Translations under genes and position numbers: made by a program
Notes under the pieces: model-generated
What the model was told of the DNA's origin: nothing
The model's input: the letters and a program-made list of their open reading frames with translations, nothing else
Database searches by the model: none
Part shown: positions 1 to 9,285 of the stretch, piece after piece
How the letters are laid out: each line of letters opens with the position of its first letter
How positions within the stretch are numbered: the stretch's first letter is position 1
Assembly: GCF_012922555.1 (NCBI RefSeq)
Contig: NZ_WIPK01000001.1
Location: 806,001-870,000, forward strand
Length of the DNA stretch: 64,000 bases
From: Paraclostridium dentum
GTDB taxonomy: Bacteria; Bacillota; Clostridia; Peptostreptococcales; Peptostreptococcaceae
Direction of reading: 5' to 3'

Positions 1-825
1 TGTTATTATAGTAAGTGGAGCTGAAATAGCTGTAAGTAATGTTAATTTAGTTATTAGATTATTAGTTTTTTCAGCTACTTGTGAAGAGTATATGTCTAAC
101 AACTTATCGGCCAATTCTCTAGTAGAAATAGCAAAATTGTATAGCTTATCTATACCAAAGTCGATACTTTGTAAATTTTCAAGATTATGTTTTTTTATAT
201 CTGAATATGTTAAATATCGTATGTTCTCTTTTAATATTCTATCTCCTATATAAAGTAATGGTCTAGTGTTTTTAACTACAGTCCTAGTTAAATTTCTAAT
301 ATCACTAATTTCATGAAAATATTGATCTCTAACCCCTTGTAGCATTTTATCTTCTAACTCCAATATCATATCTTCTAATTTCTCTAAGCTTTCAAAGCTA
401 TTTACTATTATTTCTTTGAAAATTAAATAATTTATTTTAAATAGTGCTACAATTGGGTTTTCATCTACTTTAAAGTTATCTTTCATCATTTTTAAAATGT
501 ATTTATATATGAATGTATCTTTGTCACTTACTACAAGAATGTAATTATCAGCTAAATATATGTTTATTTCACTTATGATAGCTTTATTGTTTATAAGTTC
601 AAATATATTTAAGCTTAAAAAATCATAGTTATCAAACAAATCTAATCGTATGCTATCATCAAAGTCTAAACAATCTTTAAATGTTATTTCATCTATATCT
701 AAAATAGATTTTATTTTATTTAGTTCGTAAGGTGTTGATAATATCAAGTAACATTCATTACTATCATAAAAATCATCCTTAAATTGATTTAAATGATTAT
801 GTGTATTTAAATTAAGTATATTCAT
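1..825 (-). CDS. CorA-family divalent metal ion transporter, 3' part missing
   Basis: This reading frame is open for 275 codons from an ATG at 825 to the window edge, so the C-terminus lies outside. The upstream TTTGGAG is a usable ribosome site. The visible part is the hydrophilic, helix-rich cytoplasmic region. It ends in LTLLTAISAPLTII, the start of the first membrane helix of CorA proteins, just before the expected GMN motif. CorA proteins are pentameric channels for Mg2+ or Co2+ in the cytoplasmic membrane. The family call follows from the helix sequence and its position. The GMN loop itself is not visible, so the ion is unknown. Confidence 0.75.
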   Translation of the reverse strand, partial: MNILNLNTHNHLNQFKDDFYDSNECYLILSTPYELNKIKSILDIDEITFKDCLDFDDSIRLDLFDNYDFLSLNIFELINNKAIISEINIYLADNYILVVSDKDTFIYKYILKMMKDNFKVDENPIVALFKINYLIFKEIIVNSFESLEKLEDMILELEDKMLQGVRDQYFHEISDIRNLTRTVVKNTRPLLYIGDRILKENIRYLTYSDIKKHNLENLQSIDFGIDKLYNFAISTRELADKLLDIYSSQVAEKTNNLITKLTLLTAISAPLTIIT

Positions 826-1218
826 TCACTTCACTCCAAACCTGTTATAAATATATTATGTATATAAATTAAATATTAATTCATTGCATAAATACTTTAT
901 TTATTATCTATAATTTAGTAATGGTAGTTTTAGCCTTATAGAACATTTGTTCTGCAAGACCGAAACTAAAACCAATCAATTTATTGCAAATGTAAGCTAT
1001 TTTAAAATATATATTAATGTAATTAGTTGATACATATTAATTTTAGTTTTTAAAGGTATTTAAATTGAATTTAATGCACTTTAAAGAAAAGTGCATTAAA
1101 TTTGTTTAATATAATAATATTATGTAAACTTATTTCAAAAAAATAATAAAAATTTCAACTTAAGGATGCTTTATTATTATATAATTTAATTAATAAATAT
1201 GTGATATTGGAGGTTACT
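826..1218. other. Divergent intergenic region with an orphan terminator
   Basis: This gap separates the leftward CorA-like gene from the rightward aminopeptidase gene. It holds no convincing reading frame. It contains a perfect 15-bp hairpin at 1068-1102 and a possible -10 box TATAAT about 40 bases before the aminopeptidase start. A GAACATTTGTTC sequence at 941-952 looks superficially like a LexA site. No annotated gene ends just before the hairpin, so a short RNA may be made from about 950 to 1105. Confidence 0.4.
1068..1104 (+). terminator. Orphan intrinsic terminator-like hairpin
   Basis: The arms 1068-1082 and 1088-1102 are perfectly complementary over 15 bp, with a 5-nt loop (AAAGA) and a short T-rich tail. 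It lies 115 bases upstream of the aminopeptidase start, where no gene ends. It may end a small RNA or act as a leader attenuator. Confidence 0.55.
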
Positions 1219-2445
1219 ATGGAATTCAAAATTAAATTAAAAAAATACGCTGAGTTAGCAGTAAAGGTTGGGGTAAATCTTCAAAGAGGACAAACACTTC
1301 TTTTAAGAGCTCCTATATCTTGTACAGATTTTGCTAGAGAAATAGTAAATGCTGCTTATGATTTAGGTGCTAGAGATGTTGAGATTGAGTGGAGCGATGA
1401 AGAAAGTTCTTTGGTAAAATATATAAAAGCTCCAGAAGACATTTTTGATGAATTTCCTAAATGGAAAATAGAAAAATACAATTCATTATTAGACAAAGGA
1501 GTATGTATTATAAATATAGACTCTTCTAACCCTACTATATTTAAAGATGTAGATCCTATAAGAATGCAAAAAGCTAGTAAAGCATCTAGTGAAAGTATAC
1601 CGTTATGGAGAGATGCTATTATATCAGATAAAATTAAGTGGACTATTGTATCTGCACCTAATAAAGAATGGGCATCTAAAGTATTCCCCGAGTTAGATGA
1701 AAATGAAGCTATAAATAAATTATGGGATTATATATTTAAGTGTACTAGAGTAGATACTGATAACCCTATAGTATCTTGGAAAAATCACAATTCTAAATTA
1801 GCTGAAAAAGTTATGTTTTTAAATAACTATAAATTTAAATCTTTACACTTTAAATCTTCTAAAACTGATTTACATATAGATTTGCCTGAAGGACACATAT
1901 GGGCTGGAGGTTCAAGCGTAGATCCAAATGGTATAGAATTTACAGCAAATATCCCAACAGAAGAAGTATATACTCTACCTCATAAATTCAAAGTTAATGG
2001 TGTTGTTTCTAATACAAAACCATTTATATACAATGGAACTATAATAGATAAATTCACATTAACATTTAAAGATGGTAAAGTTGTTGATTACAATGCAGAG
2101 GTAGGTTATGAGTCATTAAAATCATTATTAGAATTAGATAATGGATCTTGTTATTTAGGTGAAGTTGCGTTAGTTGAAAATAACTCACCTATATCTAACA
2201 CTGGAATAGTTTATTATACTACTTTATATGATGAAAATGCATCTTGTCACTTAGCTTTAGGCTCTGCATATAAAACAAGTATAGAAAATGGTAGTGAGAT
2301 ATCAAAAGAGGATATGGATAAATACGGTATAAATGATAGTATAACTCATGATGATTTTATGATAGGTTCTAGTGATATGAATATATTTGGTTTAACTAAC
2401 GATGGTAAAGAAATACAAATATTTAAAAATGGAAATTGGGCATAA
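1219..2445 (+). CDS. M29-family metallo-aminopeptidase (AmpS/PepS-like)
   Basis: A 408-residue protein. The ATG at 1219 is chosen over an in-frame GTG at 1201 because GGAGG (1209-1213) sits 5 bases before it. The family is the dinuclear-metal M29 aminopeptidases, cytoplasmic enzymes that trim N-terminal residues from peptides. The C-terminal half carries the expected metal-ligand blocks: NIPTEEVYT (about residue 250), YLGEVALVEN (about 315), CHLALGSAY (about 345) and THDDFMIGS (about 378). Length and domain order match full-length family members. The gene stands alone, ended by a shared bidirectional terminator. Confidence 0.93.
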   Translation: MEFKIKLKKYAELAVKVGVNLQRGQTLLLRAPISCTDFAREIVNAAYDLGARDVEIEWSDEESSLVKYIKAPEDIFDEFPKWKIEKYNSLLDKGVCIINIDSSNPTIFKDVDPIRMQKASKASSESIPLWRDAIISDKIKWTIVSAPNKEWASKVFPELDENEAINKLWDYIFKCTRVDTDNPIVSWKNHNSKLAEKVMFLNNYKFKSLHFKSSKTDLHIDLPEGHIWAGGSSVDPNGIEFTANIPTEEVYTLPHKFKVNGVVSNTKPFIYNGTIIDKFTLTFKDGKVVDYNAEVGYESLKSLLELDNGSCYLGEVALVENNSPISNTGIVYYTTLYDENASCHLALGSAYKTSIENGSEISKEDMDKYGINDSITHDDFMIGSSDMNIFGLTNDGKEIQIFKNGNWA

Positions 2446-2451
2446 AATAAT

Positions 2452-2481
2452 AAAAAGGGATATATAAATATATCCCTTTTT
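2452..2481. terminator. Bidirectional terminator between aminopeptidase and ispH
   Basis: The stem AAAAAGGGATATAT pairs with ATATATCCCTTTTT around a 2-nt centre. A and T tracts on either side allow it to work for both converging genes. Confidence 0.85.
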
Positions 2482-2490
2482 ACAAACTTT

Positions 2491-3330
2491 TTATAAAGAT
2501 TCAATATAACTTATAACTTCTTCAATTATCCAATCAGGAGTAGATGCTCCTGCTGTTAATCCCACTTTGTTAAATCCTTTAAAATCTTCTGGATTCAATT
2601 CATTTACTGTTTCTATAGCTAATGTAGGAACATATTCCTGGCATATTTGAACTAGTTTTTGAGTATTAGAACTATGTTTACCTCCAACTACTACCATCAT
2701 GTCAACATCTGCTGATATTTCTTTAGCAGCCTCTTGTCTAACTTTAGTAGCAGAGCATATAGTATTATTGAATATTACATTATCAAGTTTATTAGATAAA
2801 GCTTCTAATATTTTATTGTATAAATCAATATTAATTGTAGTTTGAGCAACTACACAATATTTTTTATTTTTATCTAAGTTTGTACTTTCTAAGTCTTCTA
2901 AAGTTTTAATTATTATAGCTTCATTATTGCACCATCCGTTAATTCCTATAACTTCAGGATGTTTTGCATCTCCTATAACAATTATATCAAATCCTTGAGA
3001 ATAATGTTTTTTAGCTACCTCATGAATTTTTTTTACAAAAGGGCAAGTTGTATCAATTACATTAAGACCTTTTTCTTTTGACTCTGTATATACAATCTCA
3101 CCTACACCATGACTTCTAATGATCATGCTCTTTGATGTAGGAACTTCGCTTACTTCATCAATAGTTTTTAATCCATTTTCTTCATATTTTAAAACCGCTT
3201 GTTTATTATGAATTAATGGACCAAGAGCATATATACCGTCTTCGCTTTTTTGAAGTTCATCCCAAGCCATCTTCATAGCTCTCTTAACTCCAAAGCAAAA
3301 TCCAGCGTTTTTTGCTATTTTAACTTCCAT
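2491..3330 (-). CDS. ispH: 4-hydroxy-3-methylbut-2-enyl diphosphate reductase
   Basis: Last enzyme of the methylerythritol phosphate pathway, reducing HMBPP to IPP and DMAPP in the cytoplasm. The three cysteines that bind the iron-sulfur cluster are visible in GFCFGVKRA (C12), TTCPFVKKI (about residue 96) and NTICSATKVRQ (about 191). SHGVGE and the C-terminal GASTPDWIIEEV are also typical. The start at 3330 is chosen because AGGGGGAT precedes that ATG. An upstream in-frame ATG lacks a ribosome site. The protein is 279 aa, so it lacks the S1 domains fused to IspH in many clostridia. It is the last gene of the cmk-plsC-ispH operon, 10 bases after plsC. Confidence 0.97.
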   Translation of the reverse strand: MEVKIAKNAGFCFGVKRAMKMAWDELQKSEDGIYALGPLIHNKQAVLKYEENGLKTIDEVSEVPTSKSMIIRSHGVGEIVYTESKEKGLNVIDTTCPFVKKIHEVAKKHYSQGFDIIVIGDAKHPEVIGINGWCNNEAIIIKTLEDLESTNLDKNKKYCVVAQTTINIDLYNKILEALSNKLDNVIFNNTICSATKVRQEAAKEISADVDMMVVVGGKHSSNTQKLVQICQEYVPTLAIETVNELNPEDFKGFNKVGLTAGASTPDWIIEEVISYIESL

Positions 3331-3340
3331 ATTGATCCCC

Positions 3341-3940
3341 CTATTTTGCATTCTTATAATAATTTTCTTTTATTACATCTAGTACATTTTGAGATAATCT
3401 TTGGTAATCGTCACTTGTTAACTTTTCTTTATAATAATCTTCAAATGAGATAGGTTTATCTATGTATATTGTAACTCTATTAAATAGTCTATAGTTAGTT
3501 ATTATAGACATAGGTATTACTAAAGATTTTCCTTTTACAGCAAACATTCCTAGACCTGCCTTAGCTTCTAAAAAACCAACATCCTTACTTCTAGTACCTT
3601 CAGGAAACATTCCTATACATCCATCATTTCTAAGAATTTTTAAAATACTTTTTACTGTAGATGCAGTTGGATTTTCTCTATCTACAGGAATAACATTTAT
3701 TTTATTTAATATATATCCTAAAGGTTTTATTTTAAACAATTCTTTTTTAGCAACAGCTGTAATAGGTCTATTTTTGTGCATACATGCAGCTAAAAATATC
3801 GGATCTAAATTCGACTTATGATTTGCGGCAATTATTATAGAACCTTCTTGAGGTATATTTTCAATTCCTTCAACTCTAAATTTAAAAAACACGCGTGAGA
3901 ATACATTTAAAATGCCTGTTACAAAGTTATAAAATTTCAC
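3341..3940 (-). CDS. plsC: 1-acyl-sn-glycerol-3-phosphate acyltransferase
   Basis: A 199-residue acyltransferase that converts lysophosphatidic acid to phosphatidic acid at the membrane. The catalytic HX4D block NHKSNLDP lies near residue 41 and the substrate-binding FPEGTRSKD near 112. A hydrophobic N-terminus suits membrane association. The gene lies between cmk and ispH with gaps of about 10 and 22 bases, which implies co-transcription. Other PlsC-family substrates cannot be excluded. Confidence 0.92.
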   Translation of the reverse strand: MKFYNFVTGILNVFSRVFFKFRVEGIENIPQEGSIIIAANHKSNLDPIFLAACMHKNRPITAVAKKELFKIKPLGYILNKINVIPVDRENPTASTVKSILKILRNDGCIGMFPEGTRSKDVGFLEAKAGLGMFAVKGKSLVIPMSIITNYRLFNRVTIYIDKPISFEDYYKEKLTSDDYQRLSQNVLDVIKENYYKNAK

Positions 3941-3962
3941 ATTAATCTCCCTTCAATTTGAC

Positions 3963-4610
3963 TTACTTTATTTTATCTATAACTGATTCAACTACTTTAT
4001 CTATACTTTTTCCTGTAGTATCAATTTCAATTGCATCGTTAGCTTTAACTAAAGGTGCGAATTCTCTATTAGAATCAATTTCGTCTCTTCTTATTACATC
4101 ATTAATAACTTCTTCTAAAGTAGTATTATATCCTTTTTTTATAAGTTCTTTATATCTTCTTTCTCCTCTTTCTTTTGAAGAAGCAACTAAGAAGAACTTA
4201 TAGTCAGCATTTGGGAAAACATATGATCCGATATCTCTTCCATCTAAGATAACAGAGCTTTTATTGCCAATGTCTCTTTGAACATCCACCATTAAATGTC
4301 TAACATCTTTTATTTGTGCTACATTAGATACGTTATGGCTAACTTCAGGAGTTCTAATTTCCTCTTTTAAAATCTTTCCGTCAAGATAGATATTATTATC
4401 TTTAAAATCTATATCACTTTTTTTTGCAATTTCAATTACTTCATTTTCATTATTAATATCTATTCCACTTTGAAGTACTTTATATGTTATAGCTCTATAC
4501 ATTGCGCCTGTATCTATATAATTTATATTCATTTTATCAGCTACTATTTTTGCTATTGTACTTTTCCCTGCACCTGCTGGTCCATCTACTGCTATTACTA
4601 AATTTTTCAT
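3963..4610 (-). CDS. cmk: Cytidylate kinase
   Basis: Phosphorylates CMP and dCMP in pyrimidine nucleotide recycling. The P-loop VDGPAGAGKST lies at residues 8-18, followed by YIDTGAMYRA and ILDGRDIGSYVFP. The 215-aa length matches bacterial CMP kinases. An in-frame GTG at 4619 overlaps the AGGAG itself, so the ATG at 4610, 8 bases after AGGAG, is the start. The gene lies between aroH and plsC in a leftward operon. Confidence 0.96.
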   Translation of the reverse strand: MKNLVIAVDGPAGAGKSTIAKIVADKMNINYIDTGAMYRAITYKVLQSGIDINNENEVIEIAKKSDIDFKDNNIYLDGKILKEEIRTPEVSHNVSNVAQIKDVRHLMVDVQRDIGNKSSVILDGRDIGSYVFPNADYKFFLVASSKERGERRYKELIKKGYNTTLEEVINDVIRRDEIDSNREFAPLVKANDAIEIDTTGKSIDKVVESVIDKIK

Positions 4611-4621
4611 ATTATTCACTC

Positions 4622-4987
4622 CTATTCAACTATGTCTGGTCTTAAACTTTTAGCATTATTTAGATATATATGTTTAATCTCAGACTTTGACTTTTCACTA
4701 TTTGTATTTACCATAACTCTAATACATTTTCTGAGACTACCTTGAATATACTTTTCTTCAAAATTAAGTAAAGGTGTATCACAAATATTTAATAAATCTC
4801 TTACAGCTACAGAGGGATATACCGCATCTAAATCACTAGTCATTGTAAAGACCATACTTATAATATCCTCTTCTAATATGTCATTTTCTTTTATTATGTT
4901 TTCTATTAGTACTTTAGTTTCATTTAATATTTCTTCTATGGAGTTTTGATTAACTGTTGTCGCTCCTCTAACTGCTAATACTTTCAT
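4622..4987 (-). CDS. aroH: Chorismate mutase, monofunctional AroH type
   Basis: Converts chorismate to prephenate for phenylalanine and tyrosine synthesis. The 121-aa protein has the Bacillus AroH layout: RGATTV at the N-terminus with the catalytic Arg7, then SDLDAVYPSVAVRDL, a central Glu segment, LRKCIRVMV with the second catalytic Arg, and IKHIYLNNAKSLRPD at the C-terminus. Its ATG overlaps the stop of the preceding flavoprotein gene by one base (TAATG), so translation is probably coupled. AroH-type mutases act as homotrimers. Confidence 0.93.
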   Translation of the reverse strand: MKVLAVRGATTVNQNSIEEILNETKVLIENIIKENDILEEDIISMVFTMTSDLDAVYPSVAVRDLLNICDTPLLNFEEKYIQGSLRKCIRVMVNTNSEKSKSEIKHIYLNNAKSLRPDIVE

Positions 4988-6192
4988 TAATAATCACTTC
5001 CTGCTAAATATCCTGTTGAAAAAGCTATTTGAAGATTATATCCGCCAGTTTCGGCATCTACATCTATAACCTCTCCAGCAAAGAATAAATTTTTAATTAT
5101 TTTAGATTCTAAATTAGATGAATTTATTTCCTTTACACTAACTCCGCCACTAGTTACCATAGCAGCTTTAATTGTTAACATCTCAGAAACAGTTAATTTC
5201 ATACACTTTATATATTCAATAATTTTTAATTCATCTTCTTTTTTTAATTCATTAGGTTTTTTATCACTTAAATTAAGTAAAGTTAAAATTTCTTTTAAAA
5301 AGTTTTGTGGTAATATGCTTTTTAAGTTTGTTAGTATATTTTTATTTGGATTTTCTCTTATTATCTTTGATAATTCATCACTTGAAGTTTTTTGTAAAAA
5401 GTCTATTATAATTTCAATAGGATTATTATCAAGTGCTTTATTTATATATGAAGAAAATTTTAGTACTGCAGGTCCTGATATTCCAAAGTGTGTAAATATC
5501 ATGTCACCTTGAGTTTCGATTTTTTTCTTTTTAATTTTAGTACTTATGCAAACCTCTTTCATAGCTACACCTTGTAAATTTTTCACGAAACTCTCTTGTG
5601 TAACTAAAGGGATTAATGCTGGATATAGAGGTTTTATTTCATGTCCATATTTTTTTAAAATTTCAAACATAGACCCATCAGAACCTGTCACTGGATAACT
5701 TTTACCACCAGTAGTTACAATTAATTTATCGCAACTAATTTTTTCTCCTTTATTAGTTACAACTCCTTTAGCTTCATCATTCTCTATAACTAAGTCGCAA
5801 ACAGTTGTATTATACATTATTTCAACATTATTTTTTGAAAGGTTGCTTAATAGTACATTTATAACATCATCTGCCTTATCTGACTTAGTATATACTTTTT
5901 CATCATATTCAACCTTGTACTCTAAATTATTCTCTTTAAAATATTCTAATAGGTCGTAGTTTGAAAATGTGTAAAAAGAACTATATAAGAACTTTTTGTT
6001 ATTAACTACCTTGTCAAAAAAATCTTCTATATTTCTATTGTTAGTTATGTTACATCTTCCGCCACCTGTAAGTTTAAGCTTTTTTCCTATTTCATTGTTT
6101 TTTTCTATTAAAATTACTTCATTTTGTTTTGAAGCTGATATTGCGGCCATTATGCCAGCCGGGCCACCTCCAACAACTATAACTTTTGCCAT
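4987..6192 (-). CDS. HI0933/YhiN-family FAD-dependent oxidoreductase
   Basis: A 401-residue flavoprotein of the HI0933 family. The N-terminal dinucleotide-binding motif is VVGGGPAGIMAA (residues 5-16), followed by the family motif KLKLTGGGRCNITNN near residue 40. The C-terminal FAD-contact block is GGYNLQIAFSTGYLAG. Physiological substrates of most members are not established; some gut relatives are annotated as bile-acid reductases (BaiN), which cannot be inferred here. It is translationally coupled to aroH downstream and 12 bases after the phosphatase gene. Confidence 0.9.
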   Translation of the reverse strand: MAKVIVVGGGPAGIMAAISASKQNEVILIEKNNEIGKKLKLTGGGRCNITNNRNIEDFFDKVVNNKKFLYSSFYTFSNYDLLEYFKENNLEYKVEYDEKVYTKSDKADDVINVLLSNLSKNNVEIMYNTTVCDLVIENDEAKGVVTNKGEKISCDKLIVTTGGKSYPVTGSDGSMFEILKKYGHEIKPLYPALIPLVTQESFVKNLQGVAMKEVCISTKIKKKKIETQGDMIFTHFGISGPAVLKFSSYINKALDNNPIEIIIDFLQKTSSDELSKIIRENPNKNILTNLKSILPQNFLKEILTLLNLSDKKPNELKKEDELKIIEYIKCMKLTVSEMLTIKAAMVTSGGVSVKEINSSNLESKIIKNLFFAGEVIDVDAETGGYNLQIAFSTGYLAGSDY

Positions 6193-6204
6193 ATTTATAT
6201 CTCC

Positions 6205-6849
6205 TTACTCAAGTGCTGAGTTGTTTATTTTTTCATTGTTTTTGATGTGAGTAGTGTCATTCATTTTTATTATAACTGGTCCATAATTTCTGTATTCAAC
6301 TATATTTAAAGCAGTATTGTCTTGCTTAATTCTATATATATTTTCCATACCTGAATTTAAGAAAGATAAAAGCATAACCCTAACAGTTACAGAGTGAGTT
6401 ACAAGTAATATGTGTTTATTATCATATTTCTTATTAAGTTCATTTATAAAATTATCTACTCTATCTTTTATTATATGTAAAGTTTCTCCTTCAGGAATTT
6501 CAACTAAATGTGGTTCATTTCTCCATGTATTATATATATCTGCATAATTCATCTTTATTTCATCTATTAATAAACCTTCCCATTTACCAAACCCCATTTC
6601 TCTAAGAGCTGGCGTTTCACAAACGCTTATTCCTAAACTGTCTCCAAGTATATTAGCAGTTTGAACAGCTCTACCTAAGTCGCTTGAAAATATATAGTCT
6701 ATTTTATGATTTTTAGCTAAACTATCAGCAAGCTCAGTAGCTTGTTCTATTCCTTTCTTTGTTAAATCTGAATTTCCATGCCCTTGCGTTTTACCTAATA
6801 TATTCCAATTAGTTTGTCCATGTCTTACTATATAAAAAGTATTTGCCAT
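6205..6849 (-). CDS. Histidine phosphatase family protein (phosphoglycerate mutase-like)
   Basis: First gene of the leftward operon that runs to ispH. The 214-aa protein begins with the catalytic RHGQTNWN (His10). It has the second conserved His in LLVTHSVTVRVML near residue 150 and a Glu in REMGFGKWEG. Such enzymes remove phosphate from small metabolites through a phosphohistidine intermediate. The true substrate (for example a cobalamin intermediate, a sugar phosphate or phosphoglycerate) cannot be told from sequence. The ribosome site GGAGG precedes the ATG. Confidence 0.9.
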   Translation of the reverse strand: MANTFYIVRHGQTNWNILGKTQGHGNSDLTKKGIEQATELADSLAKNHKIDYIFSSDLGRAVQTANILGDSLGISVCETPALREMGFGKWEGLLIDEIKMNYADIYNTWRNEPHLVEIPEGETLHIIKDRVDNFINELNKKYDNKHILLVTHSVTVRVMLLSFLNSGMENIYRIKQDNTALNIVEYRNYGPVIIKMNDTTHIKNNEKINNSALE

Positions 6850-6997
6850 AAGTAGCCTCCTATATTTATATATCTTTATTTTTAACGTTCATCAAAATTT
6901 TATTATATCATAATTTGACAAATTAAAAAACTTAAACATACAAATATTCATTTAAGGACAATATATATATGAATAATAATAAAGGAGTTTTTAAAAT

Positions 6998-8224
6998 ATG
7001 AAATCCAAATATCAATATTTAATTATTATAATATTTATATCCTGTTTATTGCTTGGAATAGGCGTTAATAAATCAGAAATTGATACTTCATCTAAAATAT
7101 ATAAAAATATATACGTAGAAGATATTGATATTTCATACTTAACATTTGACGAAGCGCTAAATTTAGTTGAATCTAAATATAAAGAAAAGCCAATTAAATT
7201 GACCTATGAAGATAAGACTTACATTATAAATCCATCAGATATAAATTTAAAATTCAATAAAGATAAAGCAATTAAAGAAGCTTATTTTTTTACTAGAAAT
7301 GAGGATATATTAGTAAATCTAAAAAGAAAATCAAATTTAAGATTTAAAGACAAATACAGTATAAAATTAATTGGTACCTATGATGAAGTTAAATTAAGCA
7401 AACTAATTAATGATATCTGCAAAGAAATAGATATAAAAGAAGTTAATGCTACTATAGCTATAAACGATGATGGTTCTATTAAAAGAACTGAATCTAAGCA
7501 TGGTAAGAAAGTTGATAAGGTTAAGTTAAAAGAATCCATATATAATATGATAACAAGTAAGAACATAAAAGATTTAAAAATTCCAGTAAATACTGTTGAT
7601 CCTAAAGTAACCACAGAAAATGTTAATTCTATAAATACAGTACTAGGTCAATTCAGTACTACTTTTAACTATACGACTTCTAGAGGGAACAATATAAATG
7701 TTGCAGCAAGTAGTACGAGTGATAAATTGATAATGCCTCATAAAGAGTTTTCATATAATAATGCTACAGGCGCTAGAACATGGCATAACGGATATAAAAC
7801 AGCTAAGGTTATAGTTGGTGGCAAGTATGTAAATGGCGAAGGTGGTGGAGTATGCCAAGTATCTACCACAATATATAATGCTGCATTACTTTCAGGAATG
7901 AATATATCAGAAGTTCATAATCATACATTTGTATCAAAATATGCACCTGCAGGTCGGGATGCTGCAGTATCTTATGGATATACAGATTTTAAATTTGAAA
8001 ATCCGCTTATGCATCCTGTGTATATTAAAAATACAGTAAATAAAGGAGTTATTACATCTAAAATTTATGGATGTGATAAAGACAGAGAAAGACTTTACCT
8101 TATAACAAAAAGCAATTATGAAGAAGATAAAGTTAAGGTAGATACTTACAGAGTATATTTAGATGAAGAAGGAAATATCATTAGAGAAGAACTTATAAAT
8201 AAAAACACATACAAAAAGAAATAA
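6998..8224 (+). CDS. VanW-family protein with peptidoglycan-binding-4 domain
   Basis: A 408-aa protein anchored by one N-terminal membrane helix (about residues 6-23) and otherwise extracytoplasmic. Residues 70-200 resemble the PG_binding_4 module. Residues 215-345 form the VanW domain, marked by MPHKEFSYNNATGARTW and EGGGVCQVSTTIYNAAL. VanW-like proteins occur in vancomycin-resistance loci and widely in clostridial chromosomes without a proven reaction. No van genes are nearby, so a cell-wall housekeeping role is more likely. AAAGGAG lies 9 bases before the ATG. Confidence 0.9.
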   Translation: MKSKYQYLIIIIFISCLLLGIGVNKSEIDTSSKIYKNIYVEDIDISYLTFDEALNLVESKYKEKPIKLTYEDKTYIINPSDINLKFNKDKAIKEAYFFTRNEDILVNLKRKSNLRFKDKYSIKLIGTYDEVKLSKLINDICKEIDIKEVNATIAINDDGSIKRTESKHGKKVDKVKLKESIYNMITSKNIKDLKIPVNTVDPKVTTENVNSINTVLGQFSTTFNYTTSRGNNINVAASSTSDKLIMPHKEFSYNNATGARTWHNGYKTAKVIVGGKYVNGEGGGVCQVSTTIYNAALLSGMNISEVHNHTFVSKYAPAGRDAAVSYGYTDFKFENPLMHPVYIKNTVNKGVITSKIYGCDKDRERLYLITKSNYEEDKVKVDTYRVYLDEEGNIIREELINKNTYKKK

Positions 8225-8259
8225 GAGAATAGAACATTTGTTCTATTCTCTTATTTCTT
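8216..8259. terminator. Bidirectional terminator overlapping two gene ends
   Basis: Arms 8216-8235 and 8240-8259 pair perfectly over 20 bp around a 4-nt loop. The left arm includes the VanW stop codon and the right arm includes the stop and last codons of the converging glucosaminidase gene. Confidence 0.85.
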
Positions 8260-9139
8260 GAACATAACTATCGATTAATTGTAAGTTGTATTGTTGAATT
8301 ATCTCTATTAATAAGTTTTTATATGTTAAATTTCCACTTTCATCTGAAACAGTACTATATCCAGCATTTTGAAGTTCTTCTGCCTGTTCTTTATAAGTAG
8401 CTTTAGTAAAAACTTCTTTATATCTAGGGTTTTCACTTAAAAATTTAGCATGGTCTTGTATAGATTCTGATTTTGTTTTATAAACCCTAAATTTATCTGT
8501 GATTACTTGATCGTAATATTCACTAGTCTCTATATTAACATATTTACCTTTCCATGAATTGTTTGCTTTTATTCCAAATAAATTATTATACTTAGAAGAT
8601 AGTTCAGATTTACCCCAATTAGACTCAAGTATAGATTGAGCTATAGTAATAGATGGTAAAATCTTGTACTTATTATAATTATAGATAGAACTATTTTTTA
8701 CAGAGTCTATAAATGTCATATATTTTCCATCTGGATTTAATCTAGATGGCTTTAAACCAAAATATTTTAAATCATTTATATAATCATGAGTTCTCTTAAC
8801 TTCTTTAGAACTAAATTCAAGCTTCTTTAAAACATCATCTAAATTTAAAACTTTGTATTTTTCTCCATCTTTAATTATGAATAAATTAGCAACATTTTTT
8901 ATTTCATCATTACTCACATCTTTAAAATTATTTTTATTTTGTACACCTATTATACTTGCTACATACTGCCAATTAACTTGAGCTTTCGAACTACTCACTT
9001 CGTCACTACATTTTATAAATTGATTTACATCTATTTCGTTTTTATTAATCTCTTTTAAATTAAATACCTTTACATACCAAACAAAAGATAAAACAACTAA
9101 TAATGCAATCCCACTTAATATAAACAATTTTCTCCTCAA
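8243..9139 (-). CDS. Membrane-anchored N-acetylglucosaminidase (cell-wall hydrolase)
   Basis: A 298-residue protein with one N-terminal membrane helix (residues 4-22), a spacer, and a C-terminal glucosaminidase domain of the FlgJ/LytG type. Key segments are ITIAQSILESNWGKS with the catalytic Glu, YNNLFGIKANNSWKGK, and FRVYKTKSESIQDHAKFL. It should cleave the glycan chains of peptidoglycan outside the membrane. The start is TTG at 9139, preceded by GGAGGTG. It converges with the VanW gene, and both act on the wall. Confidence 0.92.
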   Translation of the reverse strand: MRRKLFILSGIALLVVLSFVWYVKVFNLKEINKNEIDVNQFIKCSDEVSSSKAQVNWQYVASIIGVQNKNNFKDVSNDEIKNVANLFIIKDGEKYKVLNLDDVLKKLEFSSKEVKRTHDYINDLKYFGLKPSRLNPDGKYMTFIDSVKNSSIYNYNKYKILPSITIAQSILESNWGKSELSSKYNNLFGIKANNSWKGKYVNIETSEYYDQVITDKFRVYKTKSESIQDHAKFLSENPRYKEVFTKATYKEQAEELQNAGYSTVSDESGNLTYKNLLIEIIQQYNLQLIDSYVQEIRE

Positions 9140-9285
9140 AAGACACCTCCAACTGCTATAAAATCACAAAACATACAAATAATTATAACACTTTTTGTAT
9201 ATTTTTACTGTAACAATGTTGTAAGATATATGATGATATAATAATATTATAGTATTAGTAAAAAAATATATATAGGAGTGTTACT

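Noticed and set aside
941-952. GAACATTTGTTC as a LexA (SOS) box
   Set aside because: The flanks do not match well, the neighbouring genes are not SOS genes, and the same sequence occurs at 8232-8243 as part of a terminator stem.
3250-3453. 67-codon plus-strand frame
   Set aside because: It is a shadow of ispH and plsC on the other strand, with no ribosome site.
6998-8224. Vancomycin resistance locus
   Set aside because: Only a VanW-type protein is present; there is no VanHAX or VanRS, and such stand-alone proteins are common in clostridia.
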